In this document: in pieces, positions 1-11,412 of the stretch | Layout: each line of letters opens with the position of its first letter | Numbering within the stretch: the first letter of the stretch is position 1 | Assembly (NCBI GenBank): GCA_018105865.1 | Contig: CM030870.1 | Location: 1,238,501 to 1,302,500 of the forward strand | Direction of reading: 5' to 3' | Length of the DNA stretch: 64,000 nucleotides | Origin: Metaphire vulgaris | Taxonomy: Eukaryota > Annelida > Clitellata > Crassiclitellata > Megascolecidae | The notes under the pieces: model-generated | What the model was told of the DNA's origin: nothing | The model's database searches: none | What the model saw: the letters and a program-made list of their open reading frames with translations, nothing else | Made by a program: the position numbers and the translations under genes

Positions 1-374
1 ACCCGTTTGCAATCTGGAGACAGGACACTCTCTTAACAGCCGGACTGTTCGTCCTCACTCCCGCCTCTCGGCTGCCGCTTTCCCCTCCCCTCCCCCATCC
101 CCGGCCGACCAATCGCCTTTCTTCCACGTCGAGACCATTAAACAACGGGCAGCTATTTTCGCAGTTAAGCGTTGCATTGCAGAACGCCGTTGTCGTTGTT
201 CTGTTGCAACGCTAGGCAACAGCACGTTGGTCTTTTGGCGATTCTCTCCCAAAGACACAAATCACGAACTGGAAACGCTCCAGGAAGAATCTCGCTCTCA
301 GTCGGAAATTGACTTTTACTGGCGAAAATTACAAGTTACTAGAACATAAGTCTCAACGATTAGAGGAGTTTTAG

Positions 375-377
<3 letters not shown>

Positions 378-436
<59 letters not shown>
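378..436. repeat. (TA)n microsatellite
   Basis: Uninterrupted TA dinucleotides. The rest of 1-567 contains no gene I can support. Confidence 0.95.
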
Positions 437-438
<2 letters not shown>

Positions 439-567
439 ACGCTTCAATGGAATAGCATTTCGAGGAACTTTTACGTGGCCGACCTCGAAGGACCTGACGA
501 CTCGTGACGAGAGTTAACACACCGTTAATTTTTGTCTCTGGACAATTTTTTTTCTCATAACACTTTC

Positions 568-586
568 GGGAATGAAGTACGAAGGC

Positions 587-662
<76 letters not shown>

Positions 663-682
663 GCCTTCGATACTTCGTTCCC
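568..682. repeat. Palindrome with (TA)n core
   Basis: Left arm GGGAATGAAGTACGAAGGCA and right arm TGCCTTCGATACTTCGTTCC are inverted copies with two differences, flanking about 72 bases of TA. The whole could fold as one hairpin or cruciform. Confidence 0.85.
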
Positions 683-1072
683 AATGGACTTACGATAAAT
701 AGTTGTTTGGAGACATGATATGAATGATCGTGTGCCAGGCTGAGTGACTGCCAGCTCTCGTTCGATTGGAGATTAGGAGATGTTCCTCGGAACGCGATGG
801 CGTCGAAGCGTTTTGTATACGATGACGGATATTCTTCGAAGCAGATATCTTCCTTCTCTGTTTTCCCGGATTGTAGGACAATGAGTGGACCCGGATCGCT
901 GATAGAGCAGAGGAAATCGTTGTTGATGGGGCCAACTGTGTCAAATGCCAGCGACAAGAAGATGATGGTGGCTGAGAGGGTTTGATATTTTGATCGATGG
1001 ATATCTTTCTAATCACAGCTGCTTCTGAGACGACTTCTGCTGCGAGCGTTGTGGTTGACAAATACGTGGGAG

Positions 1073-1676
1073 CAGTGGCGTAGCCAGGATTTCCTGAATG
1101 GGTTATTTGACCGTGACCAACTTTGCAAAAATGCTGACAAGGAAAAAAAGTTATAACCTTTACTTTTTTACGCGACAAGCAAAAAAGGTTCTCGCCTCTT
1201 ACTTAAACCTTTATAGTCTATACACTGCAGTGTTTATTCTAGGCCTTCTGGGGGGAGGGGATTCCCCCCCCAAAGTTTTAAAATCCCCAAACAATTCTAT
1301 ATGTTGCATTGGTGGATGGAAATTTCCCCCCAAAAGTGTGACACGAGTGAGGGGGTTGAGAGGGAGAAATATAAGGAGGATCATTGTTTTGGTCGTCAGA
1401 GCATTGGAGAAGGATATGAAATATGAAGATGACCTTTTTTGCTTGTCACCACATCCGGGGAGGAAAAGGAAAAATTTTAAGACTGACCTTTTTGCTTGCC
1501 AAGGTTTTTGGGGAGACAAACCTTCTCCCCAAAACATTTCAAACTCCCCCAAAGTCAAGGTGGCTAGAATAAACACTGGTCTATACCAAAGAAATTAAAA
1601 ATGCATGGAAGCTCATTACAAATATTTTGTTTTCGGCAGCCAAGAGGGTTGTAAACCCCCTTTGGCTACGCCACTG
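1073..1676. mobile_element. hAT-like MITE (TIR CAGTGGCGTAGCCA), host
   Basis: Ends CAGTGGCGTAGCCAGG and TTGGCTACGCCACTG; TSD CGTGGGAG / CGTGGGGG. Carries the GACAAGCAAAAAAGGT module and the nested element at 1228-1578. Confidence 0.85.
1228..1578. mobile_element. hAT-like MITE (TIR CAGTGTTTATTCTAG), nested
   Basis: Ends CAGTGTTTATTCTAGGCC and GGCTAGAATAAACACTG. The exact 8-bp repeat GTCTATAC lies at 1216 and 1579, the left one separated from the TIR by ACTG. Confidence 0.85.
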
Positions 1677-1699
1677 CGTGGGGGCAACTGTGTGTGCAT

Positions 1700-2290
1700 A
1701 TATATGTATATATATTCTCTCTTTTCTCTCTCTCTCTCTGTCCCTTTCTTCCTTCCTCCTCCTCCCTCCATCCCTTCCTCCCTCGAAATACTGACGGTGA
1801 TATTTTGAAAAACGGCGACGTCTAGGGGAATAGTTCCTGATGTCTCTCTTTGTCTCTGTCTCTCTCTCCTCTGTCTGTCTGTCTGTCTCTGTATGTCTTG
1901 TTTCTCCCTTCCTTGAACGTCTGTTTGTCTCCCCTCTCTTTCTATCTTTGTTTCGTTCGACGACTATTTCAGCGTCAAACACAACCCGAGATTCCGTGTT
2001 TCAGCTGAGGACGAATCTGACCAAATGCTTTCCGGTATTTGTACGTCTTAGCATCCGGGCTTTTCTCCATTTGCATAATTCACTGAAACATCGACTGCTC
2101 CTCCTTCTCCTCTTCCTGCTCCTCCTGCTCCTCCTCTTTTCATTTCCATAATTCACTGAAACGTCGTCGTCGTCCTCGTCCTCGTCCTCGTACTCATCCT
2201 CTTCCTCGTCCTCGTCCTCCTCGTCCTCTTCTTCTTTCTCCTGCTCCTGCTCCTCCTCCCCCTCCTCCTCCTCCTCCTCCTCCTAAGAAC
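1700..2290. repeat. Pyrimidine-rich low-complexity region
   Basis: CTCT, CTGTCTGT, CCTCCT and CGTCCTCGTC tracts dominate. Reading frames here are repeat artefacts. Confidence 0.85.
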
Positions 2291-2649
2291 CGATTTCTGA
2301 CGTTTCCGGCGAAAAACGAAGGAGGAAAGGAACTCTAAGATGGGTTTGCCGAGACTTTCCCCGTTCCCCCGGAATGACTCCTAGAAGAACGCTGACTAAT
2401 TGCATGCACATAGGCAGACACACACACACACACGTCGACGAAGGTGCCAAGGGAACTCCTCCAGCCGCGGTTCTTCCATCGATGGCCTCGACCTGCGTTG
2501 TTTGCAAAAGGCGTTCCATCCATTGATTCTTCTCCATGGGCGGCGCAATACCCGTTGGTATCTTTTGCAATTTGAGTTCGTCTCCTCCATTCGTCTCTGT
2601 CTTCTGTGGCTCTGTAAGCTTCATATATGTCATTTACACCATTCTTTAA

Positions 2650-2832
2650 CAGTGGCGTAGCGAGGGGGCGAACCCTAGGGGCGGCATTTTCGAGATTTTC
2701 GAATTTTTTATAACCTTTTTTTGCTCGTCAGGAAATTTCGGGAAGCCGATACCGTTTATTTGCTTGTCAGGAAAATCTCTGAAGCGGCACTTTTTTTCGC
2801 CCCGGGCGGCACTTTGCCTCGCTGCGCCACTG
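2650..2832. mobile_element. hAT-like MITE (CAGTGGCGTAGCG), short
   Basis: 183 bp, ends CAGTGGCGTAGCGAGG and CCTCGCTGCGCCACTG; flanks TTCTTTAA / ATGTTTAA (two mismatches). Two reversed TTGCTYGTCAGG modules inside. Confidence 0.7.
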
Positions 2833-2875
2833 ATGTTTAATATTTTTAATATTGTCTATCCCTTCTTTTCGGTTC

Positions 2876-3515
2876 TAGGACGATTGACCATAGGACGATC
2901 GATCACAGGACGATTGACCATAGGACGATTGACCATAGGACCATTGACAGTAGGACGATTGACCATTGACGATTGACCATAGGACGATTGACCATAGGAC
3001 CATTGACAGTAGGATGATTGACCGTTGACGATTGACCATAGGTCAATTGATCATCGGACGATTGACTATTGACAATTGACCATAGGACGATTGATCATAG
3101 TACGATTAACCATTGACGATTGACCATAGGACGATTGACTATAGGACCATTGACGATTGACCATTGACGATTGACCATAGGACGATTGACTATAGGACCA
3201 TTGACGATTGACCATTGACGATTGACCATAGGACGATCGATCACAGGACGATTGACCATTATACGATTGACCATAAGACGATTGATTAAGACGATTGACC
3301 ATTGACGATTGACCATTGACGATTGACCATTGACGATTGACCATAGGACGATCGATCACAGGACGATTGACCATAGGACGATTGACCATAAGACGATTGA
3401 CCATAAGACGATTGACCATAGGAGGATTGACCACAAGACGATTGACCATAGGACCATTGACAGTAGGGCGATTGACCATAGGACGATTGACCAGGCTATT
3501 AAACGAGATGGTGAC
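2876..3515. repeat. Minisatellite, 15-bp unit GACGATTGACCATAG
   Basis: About 640 bases of GACGATTGACCATAG units with two recurrent variants (ACCATTGACAGTAGG and the shortened GACGATTGACCATT). Higher-order blocks repeat. Long ORFs on both strands (3066-3551) are translations of the unit. Confidence 0.95.
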
Positions 3516-4260
3516 TATTAGGCTTAGCACAGCTTTATGCTGCATGAACATACCAGCGGACTGTTATGACAAGGCAAATTCAAAATTACAAGGCGCAGTG
3601 GTTTCTGGGAGTCGTTTTGGAGAGAGGAAGACCGTCATACGAAGCTCATTTCTCTATATCCACTCTTTTCTTGGTCTGGTCTGATGTTTTCGCCTCCTTT
3701 CTGATCATTTTTCGCCTTCCGGGTTTACTACGCTAAAGCAGGTTTGACCGAGTTTTATCAGCGAGTTTCGTGAAGTTTCGTCACACGGGACCATGCATCC
3801 GCGCTGCGCATGTCAACCCCTACTTGCTCCCTATGTCGAGCCTGATTCTAATGACCGAGTATACGTTATAAAGGCACATTCCGTCACATTAGCCCAGCGG
3901 TTCTCAACCTTTTATCCTGACCCTTTTAATTCAATTACCCATGATTGCAACGGTCAAATTAGTTCCGTAAACGTAAAAATAATCGTTCGAGCCCCAAAAT
4001 GTTCGAAATCGTTATTATTTAATTGTATCCCTCCCCGCACAGACGCAAAACAACTAGTATATTCTGAAAATTCTAATTCAAGAAAAGAGACAAGCATTTT
4101 CGTGGTTGTTGTCCTCTGGCAAATCGGTTGTTCAAGTTGTTAACATTCAGGACACATTAGCCTAACCATAGAACTACATGAATTATACACATAAGAGCAA
4201 TCCACCCATGTTAAAATTACATTAGACCTCAAAGAATATGCATATGTTATACGTCATACC
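3516..4260. other. No gene seen
   Basis: Mixed-composition DNA between repeats; no splice-bounded frame, RNA gene or recognisable transposon. Confidence 0.5.
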
Positions 4261-4261
4261 A

Positions 4262-4447
4262 CATGGCACACACACACAGACACAAGCACACACACACAGC
4301 ACACACACACACACACACACACAAGCACACACACACACACAAGCACACACACACACACAAGCACACACACACAGACACAAGCACACACACACAAGCACAC
4401 ACACACAAGCACACACACACACACAAGCACACACACACAAGCACAGA
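4262..4447. repeat. (CA)n with CAAG interruptions
   Basis: CA runs broken at regular points by AAGC, giving a 12-20 base higher-order rhythm. Confidence 0.9.
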
Positions 4448-4684
4448 CACCGCACATCCATCAATTTCATGACGTACAATGATCCGGCACCCGGTGCATT
4501 TGTCACTTAATTGGCTGTATGTGTAACGACTGACCAGAAGATCGAGAAGACGATGGTCTCAGATCCACCCCGTTGAACAGCCGTCGTCTCTAATCCATCT
4601 TTACGCTCTCGTCGGCGTTAGTTCACCTGCCATTCGCCAGGCGACGACACAATGCACTCTAAATGCACTCTAATCGCTAACGAT

Positions 4685-4804
<120 letters not shown>

Positions 4805-5001
4805 GACGGAAAAACGAATGAAGAAATGGAGCGACAGAAACACACATCATATTTAGACAGACACAGAAACACTGGACAGAGGATCTAGAGAGAGAAAGAG
4901 ACAGAGGCGTTAAAAGCCAGAACCGGAAAAACGAATGAAGAAATGGAGCGATAAAAACACAGCGCATATAAGGAGTCATATTTAGGGTGGTAAGAAATCT
5001 G

Positions 5002-5581
5002 CAGTGTTAGGAGTGATCTTAGATCAAAAGATCAAAGATCACGATCTAAAATGAAGGACTAGTGATCTTTGACTCTACTTTTTTAAATGCACTAAGTCAA
5101 TTTAAATGTAAAATGACATTCGGACCTCAATGATCAGTCCGGTGCAGAAACATTTGGTTTAAACAATATAAGGGGATCTATGGATTCAAGATAGAGGTCA
5201 TGCACTACCTGGATAACCCAAATAAAGAACTTTCTTTAGGAATACTGAGTTACATTGCCATCTTCGCCGAAAGACTTTTAGTATTGGAGGTTTGATAGGC
5301 AAAGGTTGTCTGACGCAACTGCCCCCTTCAACCTGACTGCCGTGTTCAGGCCACTGACATTATTAGTTGCTAAAATTCGCGAACTGTTTTCAGTTGTGTT
5401 AGTAAAATTCCAAAAGATGAGAACATTTGTATCGTTATCATTTTTGTGAGGGTATTTGTATGGGATCTTAGATCACTTTTAAAGTGGATCTTAAATCATG
5501 GGTAAGTTATCTTTGATCTTGATCTTAGATCAATTTCTCTCTGGCGATCTTGATCAAAGATCAAGATCCATCTTTCCCCTG
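5002..5581. mobile_element. GATC-rich hAT-like element
   Basis: Begins CAGTGTTAGGAGTGATC and ends GATCCATCTTTCCCCTG; flanks GAAATCTG / GGAATTTG. Both ends consist of repeated GATCTTAGATC and GATCAAAGATC palindromes; the middle (5080-5460) is unrelated and non-coding. Confidence 0.55.
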
Positions 5582-5791
5582 GGAATTTGACACGCCATCC
5601 CCTCCCCAAACCCAAAATTCCTGGCGACGCCAATGCTGGGTTATAAAATGTTAGCAGCGTCTGAATCGTCGGGACTGTCGTTATTAAAATGGTGAGGAAG
5701 GCGGATCAACAGTCTATCAAACGTTCGTAGACTGGTTCCTTGCCTTCGTGTCTCTAACTAACGGAGTCTTGTTTTCTGTTCTCTGCTTCAG

Positions 5792-6590
5792 ATGTCGCCG
5801 CTGGGGACTTTCGAATACGGTTGGGCTTTGAAATCGAAATCACGAAATTCCCCGAACAGATCCTTCGCCAACAGCAGCAGCAGCAGCAGCAGCACGACCA
5901 ACGACCAAGAGGACGGAGGAGGAGGAGGAGGAGGAGGAGGACACCACGAGCCCCATCCATGGGACGCCGACGCCCAGGGGGGTCACCGACGGCGCCTCCT
6001 GCTCCCGTCGCCGAGGGAGCTCAACGCCAGCGCCGGCGGGGGAAAGGGGTCGTCGTCGTCGTCCTCCTCCTCCTCCTCCTTCTACGCCAGCAACGGCTTC
6101 CTGCGGAAGGCGCATGCGCGACCGGAAGCCAGTCCCCCGGCGGTGGCGAAGGGCGAAGGAGGTGACCACCAGCGAGGAGGAGGCAAGGCGCAGTCGATGG
6201 TGACGGTCGGCGTCATCGCCGGACTGTTTCTCTTCATGACGTGCGTCGTGACGCTTGTCGTCATCGTCATCTGTCGACGCAGGAACTCCGTCTTCGCTCT
6301 GACGTCATCGTCGTCCAAGACGGCGGACGACGCCGCGGACGAACGGGACTACGAGATGGATGACGTCATCGTTGACGTCATCTCGGCCGATCTCAGCGAA
6401 ACTGACGTCGACGGTGACGACACGGAGGTGGACGCGTCGTGGAACAACAGCAGTCGAGCGTCGTCCACCAATCAGGACCTAGATTCGTCGGATCACGTGA
6501 CTTGCTCGGATCACGTGACTTGCCCCATTCCGACGCCGTTGTACGATGATTGGGAGCTTGAGCAGCTGGACGATGAAAGTGATGACGAAG

Positions 6591-6632
<42 letters not shown>

Positions 6633-6724
6633 TGAGGGTCACGGTCCATCGATGCAGCTGCAGACGCCATGACGATGGTTACTGCGGACACGAGCGCCTG
6701 GTGACCGACTGCGAAACTAATTAG
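5792..6724 (+). CDS. Probable 3'-terminal exon of a single-pass membrane protein (unrecognised)
   Basis: An open frame of 310 codons follows a good splice acceptor (pyrimidine-rich run ending CTGCTTCAG at 5791), with an in-frame stop about 30 bases before it, so it is either a last exon or an ATG-initiated reading frame; I favour a last exon. Residues 1-135 are low-complexity (Ser runs near 28-34 and 87-96, Gly run near 42-50). A hydrophobic segment at about 136-160 is followed by CRRRN, which suggests a type I membrane protein with the tail inside. The tail is acidic (YEMDDVIVDVI, DDESDDEE), carries a pure-CAG run of about 13 Gln at 6593-6631 and ends in a Cys/His-rich stretch (CSCRRHDDGYCGH). 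The homopolymers come from AGC, GGA, TCG and CAG microsatellites. I do not recognise the family; upstream exons were not found in 1-5791. Codon use and the splice site support a real gene. Confidence 0.6.
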
Positions 6725-6756
6725 CAGACCAGTGACGGGGAGCGTTGAGTTGTTTG

Positions 6757-6890
6757 CACTGGCGCGGTGGCACAGTGGTTCGCGAGGCGGACTTACAATT
6801 CCGAGGTCCGTGGTTCGACCCTCGGACTTGGCAAAACCTTTTACTGGTTCTCACACAAGGCAGATCACACGGATGAACTCTAACCTTGTT
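6757..6890 (+). mobile_element. tRNA-derived SINE, type 1
   Basis: Pol III A-box-like GGCACAGTGGTTCGCG (6769) and B-box GGTTCGACCCT (6812) in tRNA spacing, but no CCA or foldable tRNA body beyond. A short tail (TTGTTTTGCC) precedes an AT-rich tract. Confidence 0.65.
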
Positions 6891-6944
6891 TTGCCAAAAA
6901 CTCTAGTTATTATACAATTTATTATTTTTACATTGCCAAAACTC

Positions 6945-7218
6945 AAGTTATTATTATTATTATTTTACAATTTGAATTATTTTTATATTGTTAATTATTT
7001 ATTATTTTATTATATTATTATTATTATTACAATATTATTATTATTATTATTATATATTATATTATTATTATATTATTATTTATTATTATATTATTATTAT
7101 TATTATATTATTATATTATTATTATTATTATTATTATTATATTATTATTATTATATTATTATTATATTATTATATTATTATTATTATTATATTAATATTA
7201 TAATTATTATTATTATTA
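6945..7218. repeat. (ATT)n compound tract
   Basis: About 270 bases of TTA/ATTATATT units adjoining a SINE on the left and an RTE fragment on the right. Confidence 0.9.
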
Positions 7219-7239
7219 CACTGGATAAAAACGTTGATA

Positions 7240-7600
7240 TGGAGTGTCGTTTGGAGTATATGCCTCAGAAACCTCGACTCTCCAGAAGGACATACAAAAG
7301 CTGGAAGCATTCGAAATGTGGATATGGAGAAGAATGGAAAACATCAAATGGACGGACAAGAAAACAAACGATGAAGTACTAAAGATGGCGGACGAACAAA
7401 GATCGATAATCAGTACCATCAAAAAGAAGACAGAGGAACTGGATTGGACACGTACTAAGGGGAGAAACATTTTACTGTCAGTTGAAGGAAGTATATATTG
7501 AGAAAGACAAAACAAGACCTCGAGGATTCTTTGAATGATGAAAACAGATGGCAGCATCACAAAATAATGTCAGAAATCAAAGAATAACCTAAGATTTTTA
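7240..7600 (+). mobile_element. RTE-like LINE, C-terminal ORF fragment (copy 1)
   Basis: Encodes KLEAFEMWIWRRMENIKWTD and KKTNDEVLKMADEQRS, the region after the reverse transcriptase in RTE-type retrotransposons, then decays with stops. It abuts an (ATT)n tract on its left. Confidence 0.75.
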
Positions 7601-7844
7601 TAAAAATGGAAACAATGAAGTGTTAATAAATCTTTTTATACAGAGAACATGTTTTATAATGACTATTAGATATGGGAGTTTTATAACAGCTCACCTTGCG
7701 ATCAGTTATAGGTACGATTATCATTTTGGGAAGTGTTGGCATTTTTTGGGGAGCAGTTGCCGAAAAAATCGAGCAATTGAAAAGAATGAATTGACCGGCG
7801 AGCAATTGGGAGATCCCAGTGAGAAACATTCCTTGATCAGCAAT

Positions 7845-8040
7845 TGAAAGAAGTATATCAGGAAGAAAGCCAACCAAGACCAAGGAGAATGCTATTGGAC
7901 TGGATGATGAAAACAGATGAACAGCATCATCAAGTGTTTGCAGAAATCAAAGAAGAGGCAAGATGCAGAGAGGAATGGAAACAATGGAGCCCTGAACCCA
8001 TCTCCCAGGACAGAGAACATGATGATGATGACTGTCACAC
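7845..8040 (+). mobile_element. RTE-like LINE tail (copy 2 of the same segment)
   Basis: Encodes QPRPRRMLLDWMMKTDE and QHHQVFAEIKEEARCREEW. It is a diverged second copy of 7487-7590, 250 bases away on the same strand; the first copy lacks this part of the tail intact. Confidence 0.7.
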
Positions 8041-8357
8041 GCGACTTTGCCCGGCAGACAGCTCACCTTGCCCAGAGTTATTTCTAGGATTACACTGGTC
8101 TACATTTTAAAAAAAATTTCTGCTGACCTAAGTATGTTTGCTGATTTTACCCAATTGAGAGGTGCTGATTCCAGATATGAAGTCAAAAATTATGCAATAC
8201 GTCAAATTTTTTCGCAAATGAGGAATGCTTAATTAAAGGTGTTAAAGTCAAACATAAGGGAAAATAGGAAATTCTGAAGAACCGATAACACATAATATTT
8301 TTTATTCAGCCAAACAATGAGTCTGTCATCTAACCAAGAGAGCAATAAGAGCAATAG

Positions 8358-9487
8358 TTAGTTGCATAAATTTAAGTTTTGAGAAAGGAATCTTCTCTTT
8401 TTGGATGCTCCGGTATAGTTATGGTCACAGTTGTCACGCTGTAAACACCAGCAGTAGTCTGCCACAATGTTTGAGTTCCATCTGCCTTGATATCTACGTT
8501 CCATGGTCGTGATGTCTTGATGGAAGCATTCTCCTTGTTCTTCACTCATAGCTTCAGATTTGAAGTTCAGGTAGCTATGAAGGAAATGCAACTTGACACT
8601 CATGTTTGCTCCCAGTCTTCGAAAAGCAATCTTCGAATTTTTGAACTGAAAGGTCATAATTCTCGACTCTTAAGTTGCCAAGTAAGTCAGTAATCAGGTC
8701 GCAAAAAGCATCTTGTCTACAACTATAACATCCCATTGATTCAATAAGTCCTTTGATGTTGATGCAGTATACAAACTCCTCCTCCATATGGAAATATTTG
8801 AAAAGATCATTCTCTCTGCCATGATACATAAGTGTGGTTTCTGGAGCCAACACTGAACAGATTCTTTTCCTTCAGTCTTGAATCTAGTAACTCTGCTGAC
8901 GACTTCGGCAGATCTAGATCTCATATTAGGTCATTAAACTCAGCTTGGTTGAGCGTTTGGTGCATTCCAGCGTCAACTTCTAAGGCCACGAAATCTTCAC
9001 CATCGGTGTCTGTTGACTGACAAAATTCATCGTCGTCAGAAACTCCCAAAGTAGTGCAAATAGGTACAGGAACTTTGTCACAGTGAGCAGCTGGTCTCAG
9101 AACAGAGGGAGATTTGGGTACTGGATGGAAGATTTTCTTTGTGGACATGCCTGAAATATTTACCAGGCAGAAGTAGCAGTCATCAACCTGCATGGTTTCG
9201 AGGCTCTCGCCACACCATTTGGAACTCTCAAAGTTTAGACTTTTTCTCTGACCTTTAGTCACATTATGAACTGTCTGAGGCTTTCAGCACATGTCCTGCA
9301 CACTTTATGTGGTGCCCAAAGTTTTCCTTGTCACCCAATTTAACTGCGAAATATGCATGATAAGCTTTATGCACAAATTCAGACACATATCTCCTTTGTT
9401 TAGGTGTTGTAAAACAACCACAAATGTAGCAAAATTTGTCAGGATCATTCCTGCACAGCCCACGAAGTGTTCAGTGCTGGGTGACAT
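8358..9487 (-). pseudogene. Decayed copy of a multicopy transposon-like invertebrate gene
   Basis: Read on the minus strand, blocks appear in order but in different frames: DPDKFCYICGCFTTPKQRR, YVSEFVHKAYHAYFAVKLGD, KENFGHHIKCAGHVL (9465-9290), then TKGQRKSLNF and VDDCYFCLVNISGM with PVPICTTL (9262-8921), then VYCINIKGLIESMG (about 8790), and last MSVKLHFLHSYLNF, MSEEQGECFHQDITTMERRY and QGRWNSNIVADYCW (8657-8358). I recognise this order as a protein present in very many copies in arthropod and other invertebrate genomes, with a zinc-finger-like CxxC N-terminus. I do not know its mechanism. At least three frameshifts and stops separate the blocks. An AATAAA lies 3' on the same strand near 8303. 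Confidence 0.7.
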
Positions 9488-9489
9488 AT

Positions 9490-10560
9490 TCCACAGAAAG
9501 CTATTTAGAAGAGTTAAATTTGCTGCGACTTGTAAGCCTCATGAACGACTGAATGCTGCCGTCGGTTTCACGCTGCTTATATAGGCCTATATCCATAAAA
9601 TGCTGACGTCTGCAGTTTAAAACTGCCTATTAAACTGTTGTGTTATTAAATAGTTATGCCCACTGCATATTAAGCATATCTTTTGCACATCCTTATCTTT
9701 TTGCATATTCAATATAGCTAAAGAATTATAATACATAATGCTACATTATTACAGTAAACAGTAAATCAGTAAACAGCGTTTTGTGGAAAAACTGGACGTG
9801 ATAGGAAGAAATGGATGTGATTTTTGGATTCAGCACACCAAAATACATAAAGATCACATGTTGTCTTCAAGTCAGCAAAATTGACGTAGACCAGTGTTAT
9901 TGTTTAGTAGGAGTCATGTGTTGGCATTCCCATCCAATTGGGGTGTCTTTGCCGAAAAATCTATCATGCTTCAAAAAAGAATCTCTCTCCTCATGGCTCT
10001 CAGTTTGTCCTATGCTCTGTGTATTTTACTTTTGCATTTTTAATCCATTTCAAAAGCCTCTAATCGTTTTATATCTTACTTTCTCATTGGACTCATTAAA
10101 GACCAATTTCAATGTTTTTCAATCTCTTTTTAGGTCAGTTTTAGTTTACTTTGCATCAGCTCCTTTCTCTTGTAAAAAGGGGGTATATTGCTATATCTTA
10201 TCTCTTTATTAATCTGGCATCAGTTGTTATCAGACTTCCTAGATATTATATGTGATTTACATGTGGTATATGTGGTTTATATGGTTTATGTGGTTTATAG
10301 TTAAGATTTCTACCAACCCAAAATATTTATACCCTCCCAAATCAAATTCTTGGCTACGCCCATGCTTGTCCTTGTCCTCGTTCTTGGGGAGTCAGTCCAG
10401 TCCTTGTTCTTGCAGATCGGTCCTTGTCCTAGCCCTTGTAATTTAGTCCTTGAAGAGTCCAAACAAGCAAAAGACAGCCACGTTTTTGCTTGTCAGAGAT
10501 TTTCAGTTTAGGCGACGGCCTTTTGTTCTCAGCCCCCCCCCCCGGCCCACTCGGACCTTA
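9490..10560. other. No gene seen
   Basis: AT-rich DNA with a TGGTTTATGTGG-type repeat at 10,258-10,300 and the right end of a MITE (CTTGGCTACGCCCATG, 10,352). No supported exon. Confidence 0.5.
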
Positions 10561-11147
10561 ATCCTGCCCTTGTTGAAATGGCAACTTCTAAGCATGGGGT
10601 AAGCGCCAAGGGCCAACCATTTGTTGATAGGTATGTAGTAGTAAGTATAGGGCCCAACTGGGGGGGGGGGCAATCATTCAATAGGGCAGAGTATCCCAAA
10701 CATTTGGGAACCGCGGCCCACCTCAGCGGTTTTGTAACATGCCGAGACCCTAATCAATGTAATCGTAGCATGTAATATCAAAATGCATTACGTCATCTGG
10801 CGGACGTCAGTTGAAAATAACATGAGTTTTGAATAAATGGCAAAACAAAAGCTCTCTGGTTTAATTCGAATGAAAAATGTGGCAAATATATTAGAAAAAA
10901 TTATTTAGATTTTTGCCAGATAAGACAAAACGGGAGAAATAGATATTGAAATTTCTTGAAGTTTTTTAAATTTTGTCAGGAACAAACTTTTGTTACGCGT
11001 GTTAAAAATCCTATGAGTATGGCAAAATCGCTTAACAGCCTATTGACTGTTTTTCTGAAATGACATGGATTCCTATTGTTATTGGAGTTTCACAGCAAAA
11101 TGGTCGGAATACGCTTTCCGTACGTTATTGCAAAATAATGTTAATTT

Positions 11148-11185
<38 letters not shown>

Positions 11186-11412
11186 TGTATATAGGTCAGG
11201 GTTTTCTAAACTTTCTGGAACTGCGACACTTTGTAAAATATATATAGGCCAGGGGTTTCCTAAACTTTCTGTAACTGCGACTCACTCCAGTGGCTTTGTA
11301 AAATGCCGCGACCTGCAAACTTATTGTCGACTAAAATTGGATAAAACGTTAATCATTTTAATATAAGCCATGTATGGAAGGCTCCACGCATATAAATTTC
11401 TTAAAACCTAAA
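10560..11412. repeat. Merged MITE remnants
   Basis: 10,600-10,686 carries GGCCAACCATTTGTTG of the CAGTGGCGGCT family; 10,687 onward (CAGAGTATCCCAAAC, CATGCCGAGACCC) belongs to the CAGGGTTTCCCAAAC family, with internal ends at 11,199 and 11,249 and a (CA)n tract at 11,151. The right border was not resolved. No gene. Confidence 0.55.

Noticed and set aside
690..1178. Minus-strand frames at 514-957 and 690-1178 as exons
   Set aside because: They run through a (TA)n tract or into a MITE with defined borders; the part at 790-960 alone has no homology I recognise.
6769..6822. Functional tRNA genes at SINE heads (also 26045, 33488)
   Set aside because: A and B boxes are present, but the arms do not pair into a full cloverleaf and the same heads recur with attached bodies; they are SINE promoters.
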